Both the position numbers and the translations under genes were made by a program. The notes beneath the pieces were generated by a model that was given only the letters and a program-made list of their open reading frames with translations, searched no databases and was not told where the DNA came from. Positions 8,779-17,165 of a DNA stretch of 64,000 nucleotides are shown here, piece by piece; the first letter of the stretch is position 1; each line of letters starts with the position of its first letter. Origin of the DNA: Methanolapillus africanus (GTDB taxonomy: Archaea; Halobacteriota; Methanosarcinia; Methanosarcinales; Methanosarcinaceae); the NCBI RefSeq assembly GCF_032714475.1, contig NZ_JAWDKD010000009.1, positions 21,945-85,944 on the forward strand. Reading direction: 5' to 3'.

Positions 8779-9327
8779 TTATTGTTTCCGGTCAAAATAA
8801 ATGCTTTTTCCGGAAACGCTGAGCGGAATCGCAAAAGCAAAGTCGGCATCAATCATTTTTGTGGAACAAGCGGCAGCTCCCGCCGAATACATAATCCGGT
8901 TGTCGATGCACATGTCTTTGGCTTTGGAAACAGCGGACCCGATCGCAACGCCGAGATCGACGGATTTGATCGCGCAAACCGGTCCCGGAAACGGTGGAAC
9001 CGGCTCCGTGTTTTTCGGCGCTTTCGTGAGCCCGGCGCATGATCCAAAGCCGCAGGCGCCGCAATTCAAACCCGGCGTTTTTGAGTCTTTCAAACCGATC
9101 ATGACCACGACGTCCGAATTCCGAATGTTGCCGGCGTCGCGAATGAAAAACATGCCGAGCTTTTCAGAAAGTTTTTCCATTTCGGTTGCTAACGTTTCTT
9201 TTTCATCGTTGTCCAAAATGTATGTGACAAGGTTATCAATGCCTTTTCCTTTCGGAGCGGTTCTTGCGGCGACCAAAATTTCTTGAGCCATCTGAAGAAG
9301 CGCATCCTTTTCGCTGTCCACCATCAT
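8779..9327 (-). CDS. DUF2148 ferredoxin-like domain protein
   Basis: A 182-residue cytoplasmic protein. The segment CGACGFGSC near residues 92-100 and further cysteines in GPVCAIKSVDLG and AAACSTKMID suggest an iron-sulfur cluster, as proposed for the DUF2148 family, which is common in anaerobes. The N-terminal AARTAPKGKGID pattern is also typical. The function is unknown. It sits alone between a repeat block and the toxin-antitoxin pair. Two adjacent ATGs open the frame and the first is used here. Confidence 0.88.
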   Translation of the reverse strand: MMVDSEKDALLQMAQEILVAARTAPKGKGIDNLVTYILDNDEKETLATEMEKLSEKLGMFFIRDAGNIRNSDVVVMIGLKDSKTPGLNCGACGFGSCAGLTKAPKNTEPVPPFPGPVCAIKSVDLGVAIGSAVSKAKDMCIDNRIMYSAGAAACSTKMIDADFAFAIPLSVSGKSIYFDRKQ

Positions 9328-9466
9328 AAAAGAAAGAAGGTGGTTTTTATATTTAATTTATTAGATATATTGAGAAAAAGAAATTAAAAGTCACAGAAAG
9401 AGAATGTTAATTAAAAAGCACAAAAAATAAAAAAATAAAAAGTGGAAAGAAAACAGACAACAAAAA

Positions 9467-9892
9467 TCAATTGAATTCATTAAATGCTCTCAATTCCGAT
9501 TCTGTAAATTTGACCACGTTTGTATCTTTGATTTGTTCAAGGATGTTCTTAAAATCCATATCGTTGAGAGGAGCGCCGTTGTAAAGAATCAATGAATCTA
9601 ATTTTTGAAAATATTCAAGAACGTATAAACTACTCGTTTTCGCGTAAGACGGTTTGATAAAAGGCGGCTCATATTGACGAATACGGATATGATCTTCCCG
9701 GAAGAAGCATTTTGCTTTCCCCTCTGCGGATGTAATGTTGACCAAAGAAATTTCATTTTCCGCCGAATTGACTTTAACAACCAACATCGGACGCTTTTTC
9801 GTACCGGTTCTGCCGTCGATATATTTCGGCGGTACAAACAATAATCCCTGCCGCTCAGAAATCACTTTTGACACCTTCTTTTTGGTATTCAT
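9467..9892 (-). CDS. Probable PemK/MazF-like toxin of a Panacea pair
   Basis: A basic 141-residue protein overlapping the 3' end of the upstream antitoxin gene by 38 bases. The stretch TKKRPMLVVKVNSAENEISLVNIT has the beta-barrel pattern of PemK/MazF endoribonucleases (R-P-hydrophobic run followed by a second strand). The helical C-terminal half is not recognised. Start: ATG 9892 is preferred; ATG 9913 would add seven residues. An mRNA-cleaving toxin is an inference from this resemblance and from the partner's identity. Codon use and flanks give no clear sign of recent transfer. Confidence 0.6.
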   Translation of the reverse strand: MNTKKKVSKVISERQGLLFVPPKYIDGRTGTKKRPMLVVKVNSAENEISLVNITSAEGKAKCFFREDHIRIRQYEPPFIKPSYAKTSSLYVLEYFQKLDSLILYNGAPLNDMDFKNILEQIKDTNVVKFTESELRAFNEFN

Positions 9893-10352
9893 GAGCAAAC
9901 AAAACGTTGTCAATCATTTCCATTTCTTTTTGGAAATCGGAATACGGGATCAGAGACAAACATTTGTCATGATAATTTCCTTGAATTGATTTTTCATAAT
10001 ATTTCCGCCAGGCCGGAGAATGATGAGAAATTTCAACTAATTCGATTGCCTCGGAATCTCCGAAAATTTCATTCGTTAAAATGAGCGATTCCAACTCCGT
10101 GTCATCATAAACACATTCGGTTCCGAATAAGTCATAATTTTCTTTATAAGACAAGCGAACACTTTCAACAACAGGCCCATTTGTAAATGCCAAGAAACAT
10201 TCCTCAAACAACAATGTGTTGTTTCTTTTTAAATGAATCAATTGGGCAAAGAACAGCAGTTTTTGGAGTTTGATGTTCCCATCTAACGTATTTTGCGGGG
10301 TGTCCAGCTTTTGAGACACAAACCATTTTCCGATATCAATCGCCGATTTCAT
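9855..10352 (-). CDS. Panacea-domain (DUF4065, SocA-like) antitoxin
   Basis: A 165-residue protein with the Panacea fold. The N-terminal AIDIGKWFVSQ, the segment NIKLQKLLFFAQLIHL and the later FTNGPVVESVR match the DUF4065 pattern, known as a broad antitoxin domain paired with many unrelated toxins. It is first in a two-gene operon and overlaps the toxin by 38 bases, so the two are translationally coupled. GAGGT precedes its ATG. It would bind and neutralise the toxin in the cytoplasm. Confidence 0.85.
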   Translation of the reverse strand: MKSAIDIGKWFVSQKLDTPQNTLDGNIKLQKLLFFAQLIHLKRNNTLLFEECFLAFTNGPVVESVRLSYKENYDLFGTECVYDDTELESLILTNEIFGDSEAIELVEISHHSPAWRKYYEKSIQGNYHDKCLSLIPYSDFQKEMEMIDNVLFAHEYQKEGVKSDF

Positions 10353-10527
10353 GAATTGACCTCATTTTTAGTTTTATTTTTTTGAGTTTTATTTTAATTT
10401 ATTACATATCGATTGAACTGATTCGGGGAGGCAAAACAAAAATATTCTGAGAGTTTATAAAACTTTCCATTTTATTTTTGAAAGAATTTTATTTAATATG
10501 TATTCCGCAATTTCAGGTGCAAAAACA

Positions 10528-10537
10528 ACTATATATC
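10528..10537 (+). promoter_or_regulatory. TATA box of rio2
   Basis: ACTATATATC ends 22 bases before the chosen rio2 ATG at 10559, which would give a leaderless or very short-leader mRNA. This supports the internal ATG rather than the upstream open frame. Confidence 0.55.
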
Positions 10538-10558
10538 TCCCGTCCATTTCTCATTCCA

Positions 10559-11581
10559 ATGATTGACGATACCCTTAAAATTTTCAAAGAACTCAACAAA
10601 AAGGACTTCCGAATTTTCGCCGGCATCGAGTTGGGAATGCGCGATTACGAATGGGTTCCGGTTTCCGAAATCCAACGGTTCGCCTGCATGCCACTGGACA
10701 AACTCAATTACCGGCTGGAATGGCTCCGCCGGAAAAAAATGGTGATCGGAACACTTGATCCGTATGAAGGCTACAAACTTTATTTTGAAGCCTACGACGC
10801 GCTGGCGCTGCACACCTATGTCGCCCGAAAAACATTTTCCGCCATCGGCGTTGAAATCGGCGTCGGGAAAGAATCGGTTGTGATGGAAGTTCAAAAAGAG
10901 CCGGAAATGGCGATTGCTGATCCTGAAATTTTTATTTTAAAACTGCACCGTGAAGGCCGGACCAGTTTTAAGCAAGTAAAGCGGACGCGCGAGCATTTGG
11001 CCGGTAAAGAACATTTTTCCTGGATTTATGCCGCAAGACTGGCTGCCGCCCGTGAATTTGATATCATGCAAAAACTGTGGCCCGACGTTTCCATTCCGAG
11101 ACCGGTCGACCAAAACCGGCACACCATCGTGATGGAAGTCGCACAAGGCAGCGATCTTTTCAAAACAAAGCTCCTCGACCCGGATTGGTATTTGGATGAA
11201 ATTCTCCGGCAAGTCAAATTGACTTACGGCAAAGGAATCATTCACAACGACCTGAGCGAATACAATATTTTCGTCTCCGAAGACGGGATTCAAATCATCG
11301 ACTGGCCGCAATACGTCACGCTTGCGCATCCGCACGCGGAAGAATTGCTCCGCCGCGACGTCGAAAATGTTCTCAATCATTTTTCCAAAAAATACAAGAT
11401 TCACCGCGACATCGATGACGTCATCGCGGAAATTAAAACGGGAGCCAACGTTGATATGGATCAATTGAGAAAAGAATTCCCGGACGAAGAAGCACGATTG
11501 AATGAGGAAATGGAACGGGAAAGAGAATTTGCCGTCGATGAATTGGAAGACTGCGAAACCGGCTTTGGGGACGAGAATTAA
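10559..11581 (+). CDS. rio2: RIO2 family atypical serine kinase
   Basis: A 340-residue kinase/ATPase needed for late maturation of the small ribosomal subunit. Residues 1-85 form the RIO2 winged helix. The kinase catalytic loop is IIHNDLSEYN near residue 225, and the metal-binding Asp is in QIIDWPQ. The C-terminal 60 residues are acidic. The frame is open from 10478, but family proteins begin with a short stretch before KIFKELNKKDFRI, so ATG 10559 was chosen, helped by the TATA box just upstream. Confidence 0.95.
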   Translation: MIDDTLKIFKELNKKDFRIFAGIELGMRDYEWVPVSEIQRFACMPLDKLNYRLEWLRRKKMVIGTLDPYEGYKLYFEAYDALALHTYVARKTFSAIGVEIGVGKESVVMEVQKEPEMAIADPEIFILKLHREGRTSFKQVKRTREHLAGKEHFSWIYAARLAAAREFDIMQKLWPDVSIPRPVDQNRHTIVMEVAQGSDLFKTKLLDPDWYLDEILRQVKLTYGKGIIHNDLSEYNIFVSEDGIQIIDWPQYVTLAHPHAEELLRRDVENVLNHFSKKYKIHRDIDDVIAEIKTGANVDMDQLRKEFPDEEARLNEEMEREREFAVDELEDCETGFGDEN

Positions 11582-11791
11582 GAAGAAAATTAAATTCATT
11601 TTTTTCCCATTTTTCTTTATTTTCTGTTTTTACTTTTTTGTTTTTTTGTATTTTATTTTTCTGTTTTTACTTTTTTATTTCTTACTTTTTTGACGCGGCA
11701 TACGCGCGCGTTACGGCGCTCATTTTTGAAAAACCGCTCAAAGAGGAGAGTCGCATTTTTATTTTCACCCAATTATCAAATTAATAAATCA
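11582..11791 (+). repeat. T-rich tail and GC module after rio2
   Basis: After the rio2 stop comes a long T-rich tract, a likely archaeal poly-T terminator, and then the recurring GC module with CGCGCGCGTTA at 11703-11713. None of the other R1 parts is present here, so the module can stand alone. Confidence 0.55.
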
Positions 11792-11803
11792 GTTTATATA
11801 ATA
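11792..11803 (+). promoter_or_regulatory. TATA box of the pirin gene
   Basis: GTTTATATAATA lies 30-41 bases before the pirin ATG, and GGTGA at 11823-11827 is the ribosome-binding site. Confidence 0.5.
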
Positions 11804-11832
11804 TTCGATGAATCTATATTTTTGGTGAAAAT

Positions 11833-12696
11833 ATGTCCGTTCGAAAAGTCAAAAAGATCATACAGGGAATGAATGCCGTTGACGGCGCCGGCGTCAAACT
11901 GGTTCGCGTTGTCGGGCACAACGACGTCAAAGATTTTGATCCGTTTCTCATGTTGGACGCTTTCGATTCGTCCGACCCGAAAGATTACATCAAAGGATTT
12001 CCGCATCATCCGCACCGCGGCATTGAGACGGTCACCTATTTGATTTCCGGCAAAATCGAGCACGAAGACAGCCTCAAAAATAAAGGCGTTATCAACGGCG
12101 GCGATTGCCAATGGATGACCGCCGGAAGCGGCATCATCCACCAGGAAATGCCCAAACCCGCTGAAAGGATGCTTGGCTGCCAGCTTTGGGTGAATTTGCC
12201 GGCCAAAGACAAAATGACGGACCCGAAATACCGCGACATCACCAAAGAAATGGTCCCCGTCATAAAAGAAGATGGAAACGGAAGCGGAACAGAGATTCGC
12301 GTTTTAGCCGGAGAATACAAAGGAACGGCCGGGGCGATGCAAGCCGATTACGTCAAAATCAATTATTTGGACGTCACCATAAAACCAAACACGGCTTGGA
12401 CTCTGGAAACAAATCCGGAAAACACGCTTTTCATTTACATCCTCAGCGGCAGCGCCAATTTCAAAGACCAATATCAAAACCCGGTTTCCATCTTTGAAAA
12501 GTCGGCTGTTTTGTTTGACGGCGGCGAAACATTTGAGACGACCGCCAGAACCGACGGCGTTCGATTTTTGCTGTTTGAAGGAAAGCCGCTCAAAGAATCG
12601 ATTGCGTGGGGCGGACCGATTGTCATGAACACCAGAGAAGAGCTGGAATTTGCATTTTATGAGCTTGACCGGGGCACTTTTGTCAAACATAAATAA
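11833..12696 (+). CDS. Pirin-like bicupin protein
   Basis: A 287-residue pirin family protein. The N-terminal cupin holds the metal ligands in HPHRGIETVTYLI and the later His-Gln/Glu of IHQEMP, at about residues 57-105. A second cupin follows from about residue 180. Bacterial and eukaryotic pirins bind iron; some oxidise quercetin and others modulate transcription or pyruvate dehydrogenase. The role in a methanogen is unknown. It is a single gene with its own promoter, full length. Confidence 0.92.
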   Translation: MSVRKVKKIIQGMNAVDGAGVKLVRVVGHNDVKDFDPFLMLDAFDSSDPKDYIKGFPHHPHRGIETVTYLISGKIEHEDSLKNKGVINGGDCQWMTAGSGIIHQEMPKPAERMLGCQLWVNLPAKDKMTDPKYRDITKEMVPVIKEDGNGSGTEIRVLAGEYKGTAGAMQADYVKINYLDVTIKPNTAWTLETNPENTLFIYILSGSANFKDQYQNPVSIFEKSAVLFDGGETFETTARTDGVRFLLFEGKPLKESIAWGGPIVMNTREELEFAFYELDRGTFVKHK

Positions 12697-12883
12697 AATA
12701 CCACCGCCAAAAAAACAATAAAACCAAAACGACAAAAATAAAAACAGAATCAATAAAATAAACAAAGATAAAAACAAAAATAAAAACAAAATGGATTAAA
12801 TAAACAAAATAAAAACAACAAAACAAATAATAAATAAAATCAGTTCCTTCGATTAAAAAAGAAATAAAAACGAAGGCCATAAA

Positions 12884-13447
12884 ATGTTTGACATTATTCA
12901 ATTCATCGATCAATCCATTATTTTTTGGATTTACAGTTGGGGCGGCACCCAAATTTTGGATATTGTCACAGTTTTGTTGTCGTACACCGGAACGATCCGG
13001 CTGGCGGCAATCATTCTTTCCGTTTACTTTTTTATACGTCCGGAAACCCGGAAAATCTCATACGTCATCATCGGCGCCTTGATTTTCACCAACGCGATTG
13101 TTTTCATATTAAAACACATGGTTGACCGTCCGCGTCCGTACATTTGGCTCGGCATTCCCGAAGTAGAAATGCTGGTCAATTCATCGCCGTACACGTCTTT
13201 CCCATCCGGGCATTCCGTTTCAGCTTTTTCAACCATGATGGTGCTGGCTTGGTATTTTAGAAAACTGCTTATTCCGGGAATCGCAGCAGCCATCGTTGTG
13301 GCCACAGCCCGCGTTTATTTGTTGGTTCATTATCCGTCGGATATTTTTGCGGGAGCCGTCATTGGAATTGTCTTTTCGATTGTGTTTATTTTGATTTTTG
13401 AGCATTTTTGGAAAGAAAAGCAAAAAGAAAAAGAGACCGATTTTTGA
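12884..13447 (+). CDS. PAP2-family membrane phosphatase
   Basis: A 187-residue membrane protein with about five transmembrane helices. The three catalytic motifs of the PAP2 superfamily are present: KHMVDRPRP (about 79-87), PSGHS (about 107-111) and RVYLLVHYPSD (about 146-156) with the nucleophile-assisting His. It probably dephosphorylates polyprenyl diphosphates or lipid phosphates at the membrane. The TGA stop lies inside the 23-bp R1 motif, so the repeat now supplies the gene's 3' end; the short charged tail may have been altered by that insertion. Confidence 0.9.
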   Translation: MFDIIQFIDQSIIFWIYSWGGTQILDIVTVLLSYTGTIRLAAIILSVYFFIRPETRKISYVIIGALIFTNAIVFILKHMVDRPRPYIWLGIPEVEMLVNSSPYTSFPSGHSVSAFSTMMVLAWYFRKLLIPGIAAAIVVATARVYLLVHYPSDIFAGAVIGIVFSIVFILIFEHFWKEKQKEKETDF

Positions 13448-13795
13448 AGATGTCAAGCAAACCCACCCGAAAAATCAAACGCATGCGTTTGATTTTCTCG
13501 GAATACAGCAGGAAGATACAGTAAATTTACAGTTATAGCTGATAGTTGCAGTTTGTACCTACAGTTGACTGTTCTAATTGCACCTATTGTTTCTATTTTT
13601 AGATCAGATTACATCTACTGATTCTATTTCTAACTTGTATCTTACAGTTAGTGAAATCCGCAAAATACAAACGCTATCGCGTTTGATTTTGCGGGATGGT
13701 TTGCACGATATTAAAAAAATGACCCTTCGTTATTAAAATCGCTTCACTAAAAACGAATGCCATAACGCGCGCGCATGCCGCTCGCCAAAAAAGAA
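13441..13795 (-). repeat. Composite repeat R1, copy b
   Basis: The 23-bp motif identical to 8095-8117 is at 13441-13463. A palindrome (AAACGCATGCGTTT core) follows, then degenerate array units rich in GCACCTACAGT (13540-13650), a facing palindrome at about 13659-13697 ending in GCGGGATGGTTTGC, and the GC module TAACGCGCGCG at 13763-13773. Polarity is minus, pointing from the S27e side. No gene is seen in 13448-13860. Confidence 0.65.
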
Positions 13796-13849
13796 AACAG
13801 AACTCTGAAACTGAAAGAAAAAACTGAAACAAAAGACTGAAAAAAACAG

Positions 13850-14047
13850 AAAATCCAAAAAAAAAGTTCAAGCAAAAAATTGCCTGAACTTGATTTTAAA
13901 ATATTAATTTTGTTGCGAAAAAATTATTCCAACACTTCAAGAATGTGTGTTGTAATAACAGATTTTCCGCCGGTGCATTCCGAAAGGGTGCGGCCGCAAA
14001 CATTGCAGACAACCTTTCTGCTGGCGCTTCCGAAGATGATCTGTTCA
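13850..14047 (-). pseudogene. Duplicated 3' fragment of rps27e
   Basis: This 198-bp segment repeats, with only a few substitutions, the 3' part of rps27e and its downstream hairpin (14164-14362). It encodes just the last 40 residues of S27e, from EQIIFGSASR to ILEVLE, ending at 13924. It lacks the N-terminus and the first zinc-binding cysteine pair, so it cannot make a working protein. The real gene lies just upstream, with a 116-bp R2 insert between the two copies. Confidence 0.85.
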
Positions 14048-14163
14048 AAAATTCCTACGCTTCGCTTCGGAATTTTTAAAGGCGGTGTAACATCTGGTGC
14101 CAAAATTCGCTTCGCGAATTGCGACTGCGTCGCTAATCTATTTGTGAGAACAGTACAAAACGA
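14048..14163 (+). mobile_element. R2 double-hairpin insert, copy b
   Basis: Plus-oriented copy with AAAATTCC...GGAATTTTT and AATTCGC-TTC-GCGAATT hairpins and a trailing GCGTCGCTAA. Host DNA of about 198 bp is duplicated directly on both sides. This copy has diverged more in sequence from the other three, while keeping both stems by paired changes. Confidence 0.6.
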
Positions 14164-14238
14164 AAAAATCCAAAAAAAAAGTTCAAGCAAAAAATTGCTT
14201 GAACTCAATTTTAAAATATTAATTTTGTTGCGAAAAAA

Positions 14239-14433
14239 TTATTCCAACACTTCAAGGATGTGTGTTGTGATAACAGATTTTCCGCCGGTGCATTCCGAAA
14301 GGGTGCGGCCGCAAACATTGCAGACAACCTTTCTGCTGGCGCTTCCGAAGATGATCTGTTCATTTTCGCAGTCGTTGCATTTCACGCGCAAGAATCTGCT
14401 TTTCGGGCGGTTTGTATAATCCATATTTGTCAC
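14239..14433 (-). CDS. rps27e: Small-subunit ribosomal protein S27e
   Basis: A 64-residue zinc-ribbon ribosomal protein. Cysteine pairs CNDC and CNVC bind zinc; RPKSRFLRVKC and the ending ITTHILEVLE are typical. The start may be ATG 14433 or ATG 14424, three codons later. It is preceded by rpl44e with three bases between them, the usual archaeal pair. A 27-base hairpin (TTCAAGCAA/TTGCTTGAA) follows the stop as a likely terminator. Confidence 0.95.
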   Translation of the reverse strand: MTNMDYTNRPKSRFLRVKCNDCENEQIIFGSASRKVVCNVCGRTLSECTGGKSVITTHILEVLE

Positions 14434-14436
14434 TCC

Positions 14437-14709
14437 TTACTCCACAAATTCGAATTTCTTGGCTCTGAAGCCCGGTCTCTGGTGCGCTTTCTTACAGACA
14501 GTGCATCTGTATTTCAATGCAACCTTCTTGGTCGGCTTGTCGCCTCCGGGGACTTTCGAGAATTTACCCGCGTTACCGATACCGGTCTGTCTCTTTTTCT
14601 GGCGGACGATCATGGTCAAGGAAGAAGCTTTTCCTTTCTTGACACGTTCAAGGGAGTGCTCCGAGTGCTTTTTGCAAAACGGGCAGTAAGTCTTAATTTT
14701 CTTCGGCAT
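14437..14709 (-). CDS. rpl44e: Large-subunit ribosomal protein L44e
   Basis: A 90-residue basic protein with two zinc-binding pairs, CPFC near the N-terminus and CTVC near residue 70, and the conserved GGDKPTKKVALKYRC. ATG 14709 gives the usual start MPKKIKTYC. A TATA-like TTTAAATA on the minus strand at about 14770-14777 is well placed to drive the L44e-S27e operon. Confidence 0.95.
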   Translation of the reverse strand: MPKKIKTYCPFCKKHSEHSLERVKKGKASSLTMIVRQKKRQTGIGNAGKFSKVPGGDKPTKKVALKYRCTVCKKAHQRPGFRAKKFEFVE

Positions 14710-14946
14710 TTTCATGTTTTTTCACACCTGAGATTCCAAACAATCTTCGGGGTAAGTCCCAAAGACGCAATATTTAAAGGATCCGTTGCCGGAAGAGATA
14801 CAATCAATGAAATGGTGAATTCCAAGGATGATTTTCATGATGTCCAACCGAACACAAAGCCGATTGGAAAACATACCTCTGAGACGCACATCCGCAATCA
14901 AAAGAATCAATGATGAATCGATTCAAGATGGATCAAAATCAAATGA

Positions 14947-15801
14947 TTAAGACTCCGGACTGCCTTCGGAACTGCCGGGAATACTGAGAGCGACGCCGCG
15001 CTTGATCAACAATTGAGCATTCGAATGCGGTAATGAAACCACATCATTCGCATGCAATTGATAAGTGCGTTTGTCCTCGCCCATGAATTCTGGTAAATCC
15101 TTCAATATTCGCACAGAAACGTATTTCTCGTTTATAACGTTTGCGGAAGATTCGGATTTCGCCGACGGTGATGAGGATGTTGGCGATGAAGGGGAAGACG
15201 ATGCCGATGATGGCGAAGAGGACGAAGAAGACGGCGAATTCATCATATTGGCGATGCTGCCCGAACCGGATGCCGCCTTTTCAGGCTCCTTTTGCTTTTC
15301 AGACGGAACTTGTGCTTTTTTGTCAACATCTTTCGGCTTGTCCGCCGGTGTTGCGCTGCTGCCGGCGCCGCCCGCATGAGAAACCGCACCGCTGCCGTCG
15401 TGGTCGTCCACAATCGCTGCAATCTGCTTATCTCGAGACTTGCCGATGGCCGACAGAACTTCTTCGTAAAGAACACGTTCTTCCGCCAGCAATTTGTCAT
15501 AATCCTTTTTCAAAAGACCGGACTTGGAGTTTGTAAAAGCGGTTGACGTCGCCCGTTCGACAATTTTGCCGACGCGTTTCATAAAAACGGTTTCAATATC
15601 AAAAACCATACTGGACAGTTCATCTTCCAGCATTTTGTATTCAACGGACCGGGGACGGCCGTTTTTCATCATCTCCGATTCCAATTCCTTGACGGCGGCG
15701 GCCGCGGTTTCATAGAAATCCGCCGGTATCGGTTTTAAATCCCGCCCTTTTTCACGCCGGGCGGTCTGTTTAATTTCCTCAATCGTCTTATCAAGATCCA
15801 T
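14947..15801 (-). CDS. GINS complex subunit (Gins51-like)
   Basis: A 284-residue subunit of the archaeal GINS complex, which joins MCM and the GAN/Cdc45 nuclease in the replicative helicase. The helical A domain spans about residues 1-130. The small beta B domain is at the C-terminus, with VSVRILKDLPEFMGEDKRTYQL. Between them is a long linker, about 90 residues, very rich in Ser and Pro. ATG 15801 overlaps the stop of priS by 11 bases, and the primase-GINS pairing is typical of euryarchaea. Confidence in the family is good; the exact subunit name is inferred from domain order. Confidence 0.85.
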   Translation of the reverse strand: MDLDKTIEEIKQTARREKGRDLKPIPADFYETAAAAVKELESEMMKNGRPRSVEYKMLEDELSSMVFDIETVFMKRVGKIVERATSTAFTNSKSGLLKKDYDKLLAEERVLYEEVLSAIGKSRDKQIAAIVDDHDGSGAVSHAGGAGSSATPADKPKDVDKKAQVPSEKQKEPEKAASGSGSIANMMNSPSSSSSSPSSASSSPSSPTSSSPSAKSESSANVINEKYVSVRILKDLPEFMGEDKRTYQLHANDVVSLPHSNAQLLIKRGVALSIPGSSEGSPES

Positions 15802-17017
15802 AATTTGCAACTCCGCGGCACATCAAGTAGATTGCGGCGTATTCCGGCAGCTCGGCCGGACCAACGTCGACCGAAAACTCATTTCCTTTGAGCTCAAACG
15901 AAAACGGACGCAAAATCCGCACTTTCGTCGGTTTGTCGCCAAAAGCGATCGAATCCGACAGCGGATCGTAATCCGGCAGGCGCGACAGCGGAATCGTCTG
16001 CACCTCAAACCCGGAACTGCCGTGCAGCGATCCCGGGAAACGGATCAAACGTTTAATGTCGCCCGTCACAGGTTCGTCGACGCTCGCGCCGGCGTCCACA
16101 CCGAACTCGGCAATCGTTTGCTGAATAATATATTCGATAATCGTTTTAAAATCTTTCACCGGAAAATCCAAACGGCCTTTTTGCGTGATTTCGTCCAAAA
16201 GCTCATCGTTGGACGCCACGGCCGCCAAATTCTTCAGCGTCGCATCGCCGGCAATTTTATTCTCCTTTAAGTCTTTAAACATTTCCTTTTTGTCTTTTCG
16301 GACTTCCGTTTTCAAATAATCCGTCACGTGTTCGGCAATCCGTTTGCCCCAACCGGTTTCATAGCCTTCCAGCATCCATTTGGTCGGCAGTTTTTTCGGT
16401 TTTCCCTTAAAATCCGTGGCACCCGATCCGGCCCCGGCGTCGCCGGCCATCGCCACTTCTTTAAAGAAATATTTGAAATCCAAGTCCCGGCCGCTGATGT
16501 AATTGACGATTTCGCGGCGTTCGGCGCTGTCGAGCTTGGCGATTTTGTCGTCGTAAACGTGGAAGTGGTAACCGCGGCCGCCCGAAAAAACCAGCTCGAT
16601 GTTGTCTTCCGAAAAGCCGAAGTCGCCGACCAAAAATTCGGATAACTTGATGGATTCGTTCTTGACGTGGTCGAGCATATCGGAATATGTCCGTTTGGCG
16701 CCCGGCAGGTGGTCGGCGTCCAAATCGAAAATCAAATCGGCGCCTTTCCAGCCTTTTAAATCCATTCGGGCCGCTCCCGGCGTCTCATAATATGCGACAG
16801 AATAGTAAACGTGCGCCGGCGCCATGCCGATCAAATATTCCGACACTTCGTTAAAAGAGCAAAACGCTTTGTGGCGCTTCATCACAACTTCCGGCATCGG
16901 GTCGAATGAAATAAAACCCCATTCGCGGTTTGTAAACGATGGCGGGAGCTTCAAATCAAGCGATTTGTAATGAGACTGAAATTTGACTTTCAGATACCGT
17001 TTCGTTAATTCGTCCAA
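15791..17017 (-). CDS. priS: DNA primase small (catalytic) subunit
   Basis: A 408-residue archaeo-eukaryotic primase that makes RNA/DNA primers for replication. The metal-binding acidic triad begins with DLIFDLDADH near residue 95, and SGGRGYHFHVYDD near residue 145 is the nucleotide-binding motif. RLIRFPGSLHGSSGFEV is the third conserved segment. Length is slightly above average. It is first in an operon with the GINS gene and is divergent from rqcH across a 150-base promoter region. Confidence 0.96.
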   Translation of the reverse strand: MDELTKRYLKVKFQSHYKSLDLKLPPSFTNREWGFISFDPMPEVVMKRHKAFCSFNEVSEYLIGMAPAHVYYSVAYYETPGAARMDLKGWKGADLIFDLDADHLPGAKRTYSDMLDHVKNESIKLSEFLVGDFGFSEDNIELVFSGGRGYHFHVYDDKIAKLDSAERREIVNYISGRDLDFKYFFKEVAMAGDAGAGSGATDFKGKPKKLPTKWMLEGYETGWGKRIAEHVTDYLKTEVRKDKKEMFKDLKENKIAGDATLKNLAAVASNDELLDEITQKGRLDFPVKDFKTIIEYIIQQTIAEFGVDAGASVDEPVTGDIKRLIRFPGSLHGSSGFEVQTIPLSRLPDYDPLSDSIAFGDKPTKVRILRPFSFELKGNEFSVDVGPAELPEYAAIYLMCRGVANYGS

Positions 17018-17165
17018 ATCCGCACCTCCGTTTTCATCGATTCGATTGAAGATAAATATTTGATAAAAATTAAAAGCTTAAAAATGAAATAAATTCAAAA
17101 GAATAATTTTTGATGACACTCTAATGTCTCTAATATTTATAGATATTTTGTTATTATTACCTGCA

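Noticed and set aside
14260..14913. 217-codon open frame opposite S27e and L44e
   Set aside because: Antisense to two ribosomal protein genes.
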